Shown: in pieces, positions 23,541 through 35,159 of the stretch | Position numbering within the stretch: the stretch's first letter is position 1 | How the letters are laid out: each line of letters starts with the position of its first letter | Source: Apostichopus japonicus | Lineage: Eukaryota; Echinodermata; Holothuroidea; Aspidochirotida; Stichopodidae | Reading direction: 5' to 3' | Assembly (NCBI RefSeq): GCF_037975245.1 | Contig: NC_092573.1 | Span: forward strand, 7,674,501-7,738,500 | Length of the DNA: 64,000 nucleotides | The notes under the pieces: generated by a model | Told to the model about the DNA's origin: nothing | The model's input: only the letters and a program-made list of their open reading frames with translations | The model's database searches: none | Made by a program: the position numbers and the translations under genes

Positions 23541-24780
23541 TCTGTACATGCTAAGGATTTAACCGAGGTTGCTAAAGACTTTTGTTTAAGGAATGAACAC
23601 AGGAGAACAGGCGCGGATCCAGGGGGGTCCAGGGGGTCCGGACCCCCCTGCTCTTGGCCCAAAAAAAAAAAGAGAGAGAAAAAAAAGAGAAAAAAAAGAG
23701 AGAGAAAAAATAATTTAATCAAACGCCAATTTTAAACATGTAGGACGTCAGAAGGGCGGTTATCCTTACAAGTCAGCCAGGTGTGTCTTTTCCGTCAAAT
23801 GAACTATAGTGTGCACGCGTGCTACACGTGCAAAAAATGCCTAAAAATCTCAATTTTCCGACCGAAAAGTTTCAAAATTGAGGTGGTGTTCGAATTGTTT
23901 TGGGCGGTGAGGTGGCAGAGCGGTAGGCTGCATAGGATGCGCCGACGAATTCTTCATGAGAGATCGTTTTCTTCGGTGAGAAGGCATAAACTGTTCTCCG
24001 ATCAACAATGGGCAAGGAACGTCTCACAGCTCTTGTTCTCATGAACACGTATTATAACACTCCTATCGACACTGACGAAGTGGTCCGAAAGTTCATTGAG
24101 AAACATCCACGGCGTTTTTTCTCTCCAATCTACCATGAATAGATCATCAATAAAACTAGCTTACTCGTACTGATGCAGATACATTTCGAGTCAGTTTTTG
24201 TAGGTGCTTTGAATGGCTAAATTGAAGGGGGTTCCCTGTTGTACTTAAATATCCAAGAATTTCACAATGGATAGAGGGAAACCCACTCCCCTTAGACCCT
24301 AGGATCACTGGAGGCCAAACCCCTCACCCTTCCAGAATCCTGGATCCGGCCCTGCATCAAACAGTGGTGACGGAACGGGAGGGGGATTGGTGGCTAAAGG
24401 CATTATGATTTTTGTATCATCTCAACTCATTTGATATGTATTACCATATTTCATAGATAGTTTTTTCTCATCAATTGAGAAATTGCAGACATGAGATCCA
24501 TATTTTCAGGCTAGGTACATGCAGCTTAGAATACTCGGGAAGTGCCGTTTCCGGCCATCTGGGGGGGGGGGGTTTGTAAAGCCAAAAAATTTCTGATACG
24601 CTCCGCGCCAACCGATGGTGGCGCTCCGCTTAGATAGTCTTTCGATCAAGCACGGCTGGACCAGTCAGACCCCCCTGTCAAAAATCCTGCATCCGCCCCT
24701 GGAGAATTATTTTTTGGAAAGTTCTAAATATGGATGGACAGAAGTATATATGTAGGTTGATAGAGTCACGTGCACCATAA
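23541..24780 (+). pseudogene. Candidate 3' exon split by a transposon
   Basis: The exon starts after TTTTAG in phase 0 (SVHAKDLTEVAKDFCLRNEHRR) and is interrupted at 23607 by a transposon spanning 23608-24701. If the element plus one copy of its 5-bp TSD (GAGAA) is removed, the frame continues exactly through IIFWKVLNMDGQKYICRLIE to TAA at 24778-24780. Exact frame restoration over about 25 further codons supports both the exon and the insertion boundaries. As it stands, translation would run into the element and end in a Lys/Arg/Glu-rich tail within about 40 codons. The original C-terminus is therefore lost in this allele, unless the element is spliced out. Confidence 0.5.
23608..24701. mobile_element. 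DNA transposon, 5-bp TSD GAGAA, inserted in an exon
   Basis: Ends CAGGCGCGGATCCAGG and, on the other strand, CAGGGGCGGATGCAGG (14 of 16 match), flanked by GAGAA (23603-23607 and 24702-24706). The 1094-bp interior has G/C palindromes near 23620-23650, an internal CCTGGATCCGGCCCTG terminus near 24338-24353 suggesting a nested or rearranged copy, and the module GAAGTGCCGTTTCCGG plus the GC-rich hairpin at 24538-24640. No transposase ORF. Confidence 0.82.
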
Positions 24781-25697
24781 TAGTATTGATAGTATATTAC
24801 TAACATGTCATATATATTTAAGTGATATGGCCGGTGTGTATCTGTTTATAGCATAACGAGTGGTAGTTGTGAATTGAGAAAGTGCCCCTCTGATATTGTG
24901 CCCCCACTTTTGGAAGCTTCCTACTCACCTGATAGAAAGTCAAACTATTCCACATTACAAGGTGAAAATGCCAATTCTCTTTAATTGCTCTTGGATATGA
25001 ACCTCAGAAGGTGGTCATAACAACCGGTTTTCCCTTGATGGCCGTTTGTTGATATGAAGCTCACATTTAAAGATTCACCTTACTAAATTTAATAATAGTT
25101 GTTTGCAATAAATTTATAACAGTATGATCAATATAAGTGCTTGACATGATGAAGCTGACTATCAATGGAGTGTAATAATAGCAGAGGTTACGAGGTCATA
25201 ACGAGAAAAAAATATGTATTCTCATTTTTATTATATGTTTAAAGTAAATGAAGCATTGAAATAAGGGTACCATGGCACAAAATTATCCCCAGTGTCCGAC
25301 CGGGTACTCTACGATCTTGGAAGTCATAATAATACACATACAGAAGAGAGGGCGCTCCATGTCGGTTTATGGACCATTAAACATGTCTTTTATCTTAAAT
25401 TTTGTTACTCTTTATCCGGGATAAAAGAAAATCCACATTTCTGATTAACGACTTTTAACTCTGATTTCTGTTGAATATCACGATTAGTCATCACCTTAAA
25501 GCGAGGTTTTGTTTCTCAACGTATAACATTTCCGGAAACGTCTGTTTCCTGGGTTTGATTTCCCTTGTAAAGATATATTCTTTTGCGGGAACGTAACCAC
25601 AAATATTATCGGTACCAGTTTACGATAAATAATCGAAGCGATCGCGAACGAATTTCAGAATTGAATTGGATGAAGAAGCTGCCAGACTTCAGAAGAA
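24781..25697. other. Intergenic sequence and possible promoter of the FN3 gene
   Basis: No coding segment. The last few hundred bases precede the signal-peptide exon and should contain its promoter and 5' UTR, but no TATA box or initiator could be assigned with confidence. Confidence 0.35.
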
Positions 25698-25779
25698 ATG
25701 GGTCGTTTTTGCCTGACTCTCTTCAGCTTCTGTGTTGTAATCTCTCTTACCGGGGCCTGTGATGTTAGCAATGAAAGTC
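25698..25779 (+). CDS. Signal-peptide first exon (secreted FN3 protein, inferred)
   Basis: ATG begins MGRFCLTLFSFCVVISLTGA, followed by CDVSNES. This is a basic residue, a hydrophobic core of about 14 residues, and a small-residue cleavage region (TGA-C). The exon ends at a strong GTAAGT donor in phase 1. The next plus-strand exon that enters at phase 1 and has a recognisable extracellular domain is the FN3 exon at 42232. I therefore infer they are one gene with an intron of about 16.4 kb filled by LINEs. An unseen exon in between, or a different partner, is possible. Confidence 0.6.
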
Positions 25780-25912
25780 GTAAGTTGTTTTGTTGTTGTC
25801 AAATTTGTCTAGTTATAGAAAGTTTTATCATTAAAAGAAAGTTTTTCTATTTATAATAACCAAAGACTGTAGAACTGTTCACTTTTTTATTCATTCCATT
25901 AGACTGCAAGTA

Positions 25913-25915
<3 letters not shown>

Positions 25916-25998
<83 letters not shown>

Positions 25999-26047
25999 CA
26001 TACATATATATATATATATATACCACGTATATATATATATATATATA
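25916..26047. repeat. (AT)n microsatellite with CATA interruptions
   Basis: TA dinucleotide run interrupted by ACATATA and ACCACGTA units. It includes a small palindrome, TACCACGTATATATATACGTGGT-like, near 26022-26053. Confidence 0.98.
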
Positions 26048-26125
26048 CGTGGTTGAAATTCCCAATGTTGAATGTGACCTAATACCCCATTCCCTCTCTT
26101 GTAATTTAAGCAATGTCACTTACAT

Positions 26126-26455
26126 AGTCTACTGTGTTCTTTGAAAGGAGGGCAATTATATAAGTGAAACAGGTTCTCGGTTCCGCTTACGTTTTAACAA
26201 TAAAATCAAAAATCAAACTTTAGCAGGATTCCCCGTTTCCGAACATTTCAATCTTCACAGAGATTCTCTCAAAACCTTAAATGTATCTTAATTTCCTGGA
26301 ACTTCAAATCCGTAACAGATAGTAAACGAAAAGAAATCGATTGGATCGTTGGTATAAAGTATACTGTGTTCTTTGTAAAGAGGACAGTAACGTAGGTGAA
26401 ACAGGTTCTCGGATCCGCTTACGTTTTAATTATCACAAAAAACTTCAAATCCGTA
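26126..26455. repeat. Local direct duplication, period about 235 bp
   Basis: The block CTACTGTGTTCTTTG..GTGAAACAGGTTCTCGG.TCCGCTTACGTTTTAA occurs at about 26128-26200 and again at about 26362-26432. No coding potential was recognised. Confidence 0.7.
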
Positions 26456-26918
26456 TCTGGACAAAATGAATCGATTGGATTGTTCGTATTAATTCTCAAA
26501 TTCGGCCTCAACAAAGACTTGGGACTTCCAAAACATCTACGAGTTCCACAAATATATGTAATCCGTTCTTTATTTGTTCCTTAACCCGCTTCCTATATAG
26601 TAATGGTTTATTGGTATTAATTCCATCACTGCCGCTCGTACTTATCATACTTTCATTGTGTTTTTCATTTTGTAGTTTCACAGTAGATACTGTCTTGTTC
26701 GTATCGCAATTTATATCATGTTGCTTTCTTATGTTATTCGGGGGAAAAAAAATGTTGCACAACAACACATTGTTTCGAACCGCAACTGTTATCAATTATT
26801 CTTGATTGCAATTCGGTGAACTTCAAGAGCTGTATATAGTATTGTTGGTGTAAAATTAATAACAATAAAACTCATTAAAAGAACATCGAAACGGTTCTAA
26901 AGCATTTGCCACGACAAA

Positions 26919-27212
26919 GAAAATAGAGGAAGAAAAAAAACCCACTCATGTTACTTCAGAAGCTTCGCAAGAAATTCAGGAAATTGTGTAAGACGTCTGT
27001 AGGAGTGACAAACGATGCTCAGTAAGTGTAGTAGAAGAATTAATATTATTTTAACCATAAAAAAGGAAAATAGAGGAAGAAGAAAGAAAACAAAAACACT
27101 CATGTTATTTCAGAAGCTTCGCAAGGAAATAAGGAAATTGTGTAAGACGTCTGTAGGAGTGACAAACAAGGTACAGTAAATCTAGTATAAAGCATTAATA
27201 TTATTTTAATAA
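26919..27212 (+). repeat. 146-bp tandem duplication with exon-like content
   Basis: Two consecutive copies (about 26919-27064 and 27065-27212), each with a CTTCAG or TTTCAG acceptor, then a phase-0 open segment beginning AAGCTTCGCAAG (peptide KLRKKFRKLCKTSVGVTN in copy 1) and a GTAAGT (copy 1) or GTAAAT (copy 2) donor. It could be a duplicated small basic exon in the large intron or simply a chance minisatellite. Confidence 0.5.
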
Positions 27213-27219
27213 TACTAAT

Positions 27220-29340
27220 AAATTCCATTAATATAGCGCATAATACAGCGTGTCAAAGCGCTTAACAAAGTATGAAAGAAAGGAAACCAAGGAAAAAAAT
27301 AGGAATCAAACAGAAATGTTTTAAGTTGTCTTTTGAAAACACAAAGAGAGGGAGAGTCACGAATTTGAAATGGGAATTCGTTCCAAAGAGAAGTCCGCCA
27401 TAACGAGTGCGGGTACGTGGACCAGGAGTTACTTGCAAATGCGCATGATAGGAAGAGCGAAGCTAGCGTATCTGTAGTTGACCGCGCAAAGGAATAAGAA
27501 GGTCATTGATATATTGAGGGGCAAGGCCGTTGATCGCTTTGTAGGTGTGAAGTAGGACTTTTAACTGGGTGCGATGAGAGACGGGAAGTCAATGCAATGA
27601 ATGGAGTACTTGAATGATGTGATCAAACTTTTTAGTGAGGGAGACTAGGCGCGCAGCATCGTTCTGAATTCTCTGAAGAGGAGTTATATGAGAAACTGGC
27701 AAATTCACATACAAACTGTTGCAGTAATCGAGATAGGAGGAAACAAAAGCGTGAACCAGTCGTTCAGTTGAGCCTTGATTTAGATACCTCCCGAGTTTAC
27801 CAATTTTGTAAATACTATACGCAGCTGAACGACAAGTGTTCTGAGTATGTTTTCGCATATCAAGCAAGACACCAAGATCACGTGTATTTTCGGAAGGAGT
27901 TATGACATTTGTACCAACAGTGAGGTCAGGTAGGTTACTCATATCTCCAAACTGGGAGGTGACGTGGATGACGTTGGTCTTTTAATCGTTAAGGAGTAAA
28001 CTGTTGCAAGTGAACCATTGCTTGGGTTTCAGTGATAAAATTGGAGAGACTGGTTAGACATGTATCATGATCATTTTGTTTCATGATAATGTAAAGTTGC
28101 ATATCGTCAGCATACATAACGTGTTAAACACCCTAATGTGAATCGAAATGATGACTTAAAGGACCAATATACAAAAGGAATTCAAGTGGTCCAAGGACAG
28201 ACCCTTGTGGAACCTCCAAGGTATTAGGTAAGGAGACGAAAGAGAATCTTTTACGACTATGGTTTGCTTTCAGTCTTCAAGATAGGACTCAAGCATCTTT
28301 ATAGCCGATCCAGTAATACCATAGCTTTGCTGAAATCTTTTAATGACGATTTGCTGATCAATTATGTCAAAAGCTGACGAGAAGTCAAGCAAGACGACGA
28401 CAGCCTCAAGACCATTATTAATAGCAATGAGCATATCGTTGTAGATTTTGATGAGAGCAGTCTCAGTAGAGTGGAAACTACGATATGCCGATTGCATCAT
28501 AGAGAAAAGCCCACAGTCGTGTAAATAAATTCGCAATTGCGCAGTAGCAATTTTCTCTAAAACCTTCCCGAGAAACATTTGTTTGGCAATGGGTCTGTAA
28601 TTACCTACAGTGTAAGTCATTATGATTTAAATTCGATTTCTGTAATAGTGGTACAACACAGGTCACTTTTAATTGTTCTGGAAATGAACCCGAAGAGAGA
28701 GAAATATGTTTAATTTGAGTAATGTACGGGAGAAGAACGTCAGTACAAGATTTCACCAGCCAGGTAGGGTCCAGTTTGCCAGATTTTTAAGGACACTCCA
28801 TGATAGTCTTGCGTATTGACTCTCAGTGGCATGTTCGAAGGATGTGAATTCACTTTTGCAATCAGCACCCACATCAGGGAGAACAACTGGACTTGAGTTT
28901 TTAAGACTGGTGGTGACTGTGTTGACTTTGTTGAAAAAGAAGGCAGCAAAATCGTTAGCCCATGCCTCATTGGACTCGTGGTCTGGAAGGACTGGATAAG
29001 ACTTGGCAGTGGACAGCTTTCGAACGAAACGGAAGAGGTTTTTGTTATCGCAGGTAGTGGTTACTGCTGTTAGGTATTGCGATTTTGCTTCCCCCAATTA
29101 ATTGGAAATAGATACAGCATTGCTCACTATACAACTGTCTATGGACCTCTAACCCTGTTTTAATCCAAGTGCGCTCATTACGTCGTCGCATCCGCTTAGA
29201 TTCCCTAATGTCTTTTGCGTACCAAGGAGCATTTGGTCTCAGCGAAACAAATGAGGTCTTGACGGGGAGGTGTTTGTCTATCAGTTGGCGGAGAGAAGAT
29301 TAATATTGCACAATTGCATCAGATGGATTCGATATAGACA
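27220..29340 (-). pseudogene. CR1/L2-type LINE, degraded
   Basis: On the minus strand, in order from right to left: a pre-RT region (SQYLTAVTTTCDNKNLFRFV, FFFNKVNTV, near 29090-28860), RT blocks (GNYRPIAKQMFLGKVLEKI, LLDFSSAFDIIDQ), the catalytic VMYADDMQLY (about 28120-28090), then DLGVLLDMRKHTQNTCRSA and SSYLDYCNSLYVNLP near 27890-27700. These are standard CR1/L2/Rex-type landmarks. Several frameshifts and stops separate the pieces. The 3' end near 27230 has the ATATAGCGC motif often seen in L2/CR1-type 3' UTRs. No intact endonuclease is visible. Confidence 0.88.
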
Positions 29341-30465
29341 ATAACTTCTAACCATAATGAGATGGAAGAACGTTTAGGATGTTACATCTTCCCGCTGGTA
29401 AAGTAAACATTTACCGTTTTTCCAATAAACTACTGTCACTTTCGTTATTGCAAATGGTAGATACATCGGAATATTGGATTTTATTTGTAGAAGAATATAC
29501 CCTATGTTTTGCAACAGCACAGTTGACACCTTTATTATAGCTGAGTTTCTTCGTTTGTTTTATTCTTTCTTTCTTTTTCTTAAACTATGACTGTCCATTT
29601 TAGAACTAAAATGAAAGCAAAATATCTATCTAGTCTCATCTCAGTTCAAAAGAGTAATAAGTAACACTTTAAGGGTTCCAGGATTATTTCCAATTTTGAG
29701 GGGTGAAGTCTCCGGCATAATGAGAACAAGGCTCTACCAATTGTGCTCAAAATTGATCACAAATATCCTCCTCGGGTATATGAACTATGCCTTTTGCGAT
29801 AAGTCACTCTTCGCCGGATCGGAAGAAAGTTATATACCTGAATACTCTCTTACTACATACTGCATTCTTACTCTTTTGAATAATTTTTAAAGTAATGAAA
29901 TGACCGATTAATTTTAATCCCAATTAAAGAGTCAATCAGTCAGAAACATTTTTCCGATTAGATGGCTTTTTTGCTATATCGGAGCTTCTAGTGTAAAAAA
30001 ATGCATGTTTTGCGCAGTATTGTAATATATATATAAATTTTTATGTGTAACATGCTCTTGGTTAAACTGAGGAACATATGTTCTTTATTACGCCGGTAAT
30101 TGTTTAATTTCGAGGGAAGAGACGAATTCAAGTCTCAAAATCTCCACTGCGATATAGATCTAACAACTTGTGCTAGAATCTTCCATAATAGTACAGTCCT
30201 TCGTTAATGAAACAGCAAATACCTATTCCATCTCTCTATAGTTTGCCCTGATAAAAATCCCCTCGTATTCTACATCATTCATTAATTTAAATTAAAAAAA
30301 GACGTTAACATGCAGTATATTGAGACTACTAGGCTACACAATGGCAGGCTAAACACGTAACGTATACGGATCGCTTGAAATTTACCAATTTTTATGGCGA
30401 AATGGAGAATTTATCTGCACAGGATTGTATTCAGTTACTTATTATTGTACAATACGTCAAATGTC
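29341..30465. other. No gene recognised (inside the large intron)
   Basis: AT-rich spacer between two LINE fossils. No domain, TSD or repeat was supported. Confidence 0.4.
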
Positions 30466-31259
30466 ATGTCTCAAGAAAAAAGACGAAGAAGCAGACCATC
30501 AAAATCAGCCACAACATCTTTACCCAAAGGCGCACGTGCTTTTGCCTGAGCGTATGGGGCCTATTGTGCTACATATCTGAGGATCCCGAGGTTGAAGATG
30601 ATGTAAGTGAAATAGATGTAGAAGGAGGTTGGAAGACTTTAATAAAGGAGTTCCAAAAAACTGTGGCAGATGTCATGAAAACTTTCCAAGCCTCGATCTC
30701 AAAATTGGAAAAAGACTTGGGCAAAGCTGTGGAATTTCAGGCAGCACGTATAGACACATTAGAATTAAAGATGGCGGCCAAAGAAAAGGAATGCGAGGAT
30801 CTTTCCCGTAAAATCACTCGCTTGGAGCAGACAATATTATCTACCAACACCGAAGTTAATAAACAGGAGAGGAGGAACAAGCTTCGTATTGTGGGGATTC
30901 CTTCAACAGAAGCGGAGGTATATGAAGACATCGTCAAAACAACAGTACTTCCTTTGTTTACAGACTTTCCCGAGATATCGATCGAGCGGTGTCATAGAGA
31001 CGGACGAAGCAATGAGGAGATATCGCCACACATTCTAGTCCGGTGCCTTTCATATAGAGAGAAGATCGCTATCATGAAAGCCAGACGAACGACCCTAGCA
31101 GACCGGTAATTTTTTCATCGTCGATGATCTAACGAAAATCGATCTGAGTGAAAAGAAGAAATGGGCGCCTAAAGTCAGCGATCTGTACAAGCAAGGTACC
31201 AAACTTACCTTTATCGGAGGAAAATGGAGAGAAGCTTCTGGAAGGCCATACCAGTTCTG
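30466..31259 (+). pseudogene. L1/Tx1-type LINE ORF1 (coiled coil plus RRM-like domain)
   Basis: A basic N-terminus (MSQEKRRRSRPSKSATTSLP) in one frame passes by frameshift near 30545 into an acidic stretch and a heptad-rich coiled coil (ISKLEKDLGKAVEFQAARID). Then come NKQERRNKLRIVGIP and CHRDGRSNEEISPHILVRCL, typical of the L1 ORF1p RRM/transposase_22 region, with a TAA at 31108 and a further C-terminal piece (GTKLTFIGGKWREASGRPYQ) to 31259. In active L1-type elements this is the RNA-binding chaperone of the RNP. This copy is broken. Confidence 0.82.
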
Positions 31260-31687
31260 AGAACTGCTGATTGTTTCTTATTAATTTGGACAACTGGGTC
31301 AATTTCGCTAATTTAAAAATGGATTAAAAGTCCTGTAAATATGTACTACAATACTTATTATTCTCCTTTTATTATTGAAAACAACCTTCGCTAAGCAGTG
31401 GATACAGCCTGTAGGGTGTTATTGTTTTTTAGGCTCTTCGTACAGGTTCCATATGAACCGAATCAGTTGGATGGACGTTCACCCATTTGGGGTTTACGTC
31501 CTGGCCAATTGTATAGATATTTTCTTTTTTGTTTTGTCTACTCGTGTTTTTTCTTTCTCTCTTCTGTCTCTTCTCTACGCCATCAGTTATAACATTAGAC
31601 TAAATTAGGTATTTGCAAAAGCATATTTCATTCAAATTTTATACGCTTTTAGTCAAGCAAGCAGCTTATACAATTTTTATTTCTAAA

Positions 31688-34600
31688 TGGCTGACTTGAA
31701 AATTTGTTCCTATTTAGTTCGTGGAATTCGGCAGTTTAAGAAAAGGCGTAAGATTGTTTGCATATATGCGAATTGATGAAGACATATTTATTTATTACAA
31801 GAAACTCATAGTACCCCAGTGACGAATATTATTGGCAAAATGAATGGGGAGGTCGTATAATTGTTTAGTCATGGGTCATCTTGTAGCAAAACTGGGTGTT
31901 TGTATTCTTTTTAACCCGTCTTTAGACGTGACCATAATTCAGTGTTTGCCGTCGACTAATGGTAGATTTGTTATAGCCGAGGTAAACATTTTTGATTAAA
32001 TAATTATTTGCATCTATGGCCCTAACTTAGACAGTGCTGATTTCTTTCAGGAATTATTACAAATATTGTGTAATAACTCGAGTGATTCTATTATCATGGG
32101 CGGTGATTTCAATTTCGTTCTCAACTTAAATCTGGATAAACAAGGTGGGAACTTACGTACTAACTTTAATGCTAGATCAAAATGTTTAGAAATCATGTCA
32201 ACTTTAGATTTAATAGACATCTGGAGAGACAGGAATCCATTTCAAAAGGATTTTACTTGGCATTTTTTGCCGTTTAGACATTTTTCGTATCTCGCGCAAA
32301 CTGGGGTCATTGGTAACTCGCTGTTTTTTTCTCCCAGTTTGCAGTCTGATCATTTTATAGTTAATTTAAATTTATTACTGCATTCTGAAAAAAAGAGGAC
32401 CAGGTTTTTGGAAATTTAATTGTTCATTTATTAGGAGATATAATACACTCAACTCATCACTAATACCATTTTTTCTACTGCTATAATATGCCAGTCTCAG
32501 AATTCCTCGGCCACTTGGGAGATTGTGAAATATAAAATTCGTAATGTTTCTCTAAGGTATGGTAAAGTTAAGGCAAGCGAGCGCACAAAGAAAGAAGTAG
32601 AAATAATTAAACAAATTTAAGAGTTAGAGAAAGAATATCATTGTAAGCCCTCCTCAGATACACTTAACAAGCTAACTGTCGAAAGAAATAAACTCGAGAA
32701 ATGCTTTGATTATAAATTACATGGTATTATTGTCCGTTCTAGAGCTAGATGGGTGGGACAAGGTGGAAAAAATACAAGCTACTTTTTAAGTCTTGAAAGA
32801 CGTAACAAATCCCCTAATGTTATTCGTAAGTTAAAAGATCGGTGTGGTACCGATATTACTGATACCACCTTAATTCTTCGAGAACTCTTCTATTTTATAA
32901 GGATTTGTATACGAGCCAGGGTAACGACAATTTTTTCTTTTGCAAAATTTCAAAATTGTTCATTGTTGAACTGTTGATGAAGCCAAACTTTGTGATGGTC
33001 CATTAACAGAGGATGAGTATAGATCTGCTCTTTTTTCAATATGTAATGGAAAAAGCCCAGGGAGTGATGGCCTTTCAGTTGAGTTTTATAATCATTTTTG
33101 GCCAAATATTAGTAAAATGATCACTGATTCCCTCAATTTTGCTTTTCAGCAATCTGCTCTCTCCATGAAGCAATCATGTAGTTTGATAACGCTTATTCCG
33201 AAACCAGATAAAGATCATACTTTGGTCAAAAATTTTCGTCCAATCTTATTGGTAAATATGGATTACAAATTTTGTTCCAAGGTGTTAGCAACGAGAATAA
33301 AAAAGTACTTAACTTGATCATCGGCTTCAGTCAAACAGGCTATATTTAAGGTCGTTTTATTGGAGAACATATTCGCTGTATTTTGGACACTATGGACTAT
33401 TGTAGGAATAATTCGATCCCTGGATTTTTACATTTTATTGATATTGAGAAGCATTTTGATAGGTTGAATTGTGACTATATTTTGCACTGCTTACATTTAT
33501 TCAAGTTTAATGATAACTTTTGTCAGTGGGTTCGTACCCTCTACGCATGTTCTGCTGCTACGGTTTGCAATAATGGTTTTGCATCTCATTATTTTGACAT
33601 TACTAGAGGTATTAGACAAGCGTGTACTTTAAGTCTTTATATTTTTATAATTTGTGTGGAACTGTTGGCTATGAAAATTGATGCTAATGAGACTATTAAA
33701 GGTATAGCTGTTCACAATGAGGAGCTTAAAACTCTTCAGTACGCAGACGACACAGTTTTGTTTTTAGATGGACCTTATAATTTATTAGAAGATACTGTTT
33801 TAGTTTTGAAGCATTTTGAATTGGCCTCACGACTTAAATTTAAATTTGACAAGTCCAATATTTTCTCTCTTGGTCCTTTCATTGGTCTTAAACCAAATTT
33901 TATTGATTTGTATTCGTTCAAGTGGACTGAAAGCCAAGTTACTGCTTTAGGAATCGTTGTGAGTAATGACCGTGACAGCCTTTTCAGGCTGAATTTTGTG
34001 CCAAAATTATCTCGGCTAAAGCGTACTTTGAATTTCTGGTTATGTCGTGATTTAACCTCAATTGGTAAAATTATTCTGGTTAAAAGCTTTGGTATTTCCC
34101 AGTTTGTATACTTATTTCAATGCTTGCCAAATCCTCCGGATTGGTTTATCGAGCAAATGGATACTATTTTATTCAAATTTATCTGGCGTGAGACACCAGA
34201 CAAGATTAAACGTAATACGCTGATTAGCTCTATCCCAGAAGGTGGGCTGAATGCAACTCATATTCAAAGTTTCATACACGGTTTGAAATGTTCCTGGGTT
34301 AAGCGTTATACTAGCAATAACACTGCTTTTTGGAAGTTGTACTTTAATTATTACCTTAAGGATTATGGGGCCCATTTGGTTTTTGATTGTAATAATAAGG
34401 CAGTTGATATGCACACAAATAATGTATTTATCAACGATATTTTACACGGTTGGACTCTCTTTGCTTCTAAAGATGTCATTAAATAATTTGAAAGTCAAGT
34501 GATATGGAATAATTACTACATAAAGGTGAATAATCGTATTATTTTTTATAAAGCATTGTATAACAATGGTTCATTTATGAGTAGCTTATTCAAAGGGTAA

Positions 34601-35000
34601 TCACTCGTCCTAAGTCTATTGTTAAATGGAATGATAAGTTTGATTTAAATGAGAGTCAATGGATGTAATCTTTCAAATTCCGTTTCAGTCTTCAAGGGAA
34701 AGAAAGATAAAGTATTTCCAGTATCGCTGTCTTCACCATATTTTGGGCACAAATTATTGATTATTTTAATAAAAATGACAGATAACCCTCGTTGTAATAT
34801 CTGCGGAGTTAATGATGAAACAATAGAACATCTTTTTGGGAATGTAATATTAGTGCTAGCTTTAATTTTAGACGTTGAGCCAAATTTTTTCAATAGACAG
34901 TTTTTTTTTCTCCAAAAAAGATGTTTTCTTTTGATATCAACTGTTATCAAAACATCCATTGAACTTCTCAATTTTTTTATATCAAATATTACACATTTCA
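31688..35000 (+). pseudogene. L1/Tx1-type LINE ORF2 (endonuclease and reverse transcriptase)
   Basis: Begins MADLKICSYLVRGIRQFKKR. The AP-endonuclease-like domain is broken by stops but keeps IIMGGDFNFVLNLNLD (about 32090) and SDHFIVNLNL (about 32347). RT: SLITLIPKPDKDHTLVKNFR, then a 367-codon open frame (33383-34486) with FLHFIDIEKHFDRLN, GIRQACTLS, catalytic LQYADDTVLFLD (about 33737) and the Tx1/L1-type tail FKFIWRETPDKIKRNTLISS..EGGLN. A CNICGVNDETIEHLF zinc-knuckle-like piece lies at about 34800. The 3' tail is an AATAATAAATAAATAAATA-type run at about 35128-35152. Together with ORF1 it forms a nearly full-length but dead element of about 4.7 kb. Confidence 0.9.
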
Positions 35001-35159
35001 GAAGAAAGTTAACAATGATTCGTTAATTATAAAGGAATTTTTGTATAAGTTCAAATTTCAACTGCAAGTGGAACATTAATTACAAAACATTAATAAAAGA
35101 GCTGAACAATAAATGATGGCTCAAAAAATGATAATAATAAATAAATAAATACAATTTAA

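Noticed and set aside
23905-23960. tRNA-like A-box (TGGCAGAGCGG), considered as a tRNA or SINE head
   Set aside because: No B-box at the expected distance and no cloverleaf can be drawn. It lies inside the 23608-24701 DNA element.
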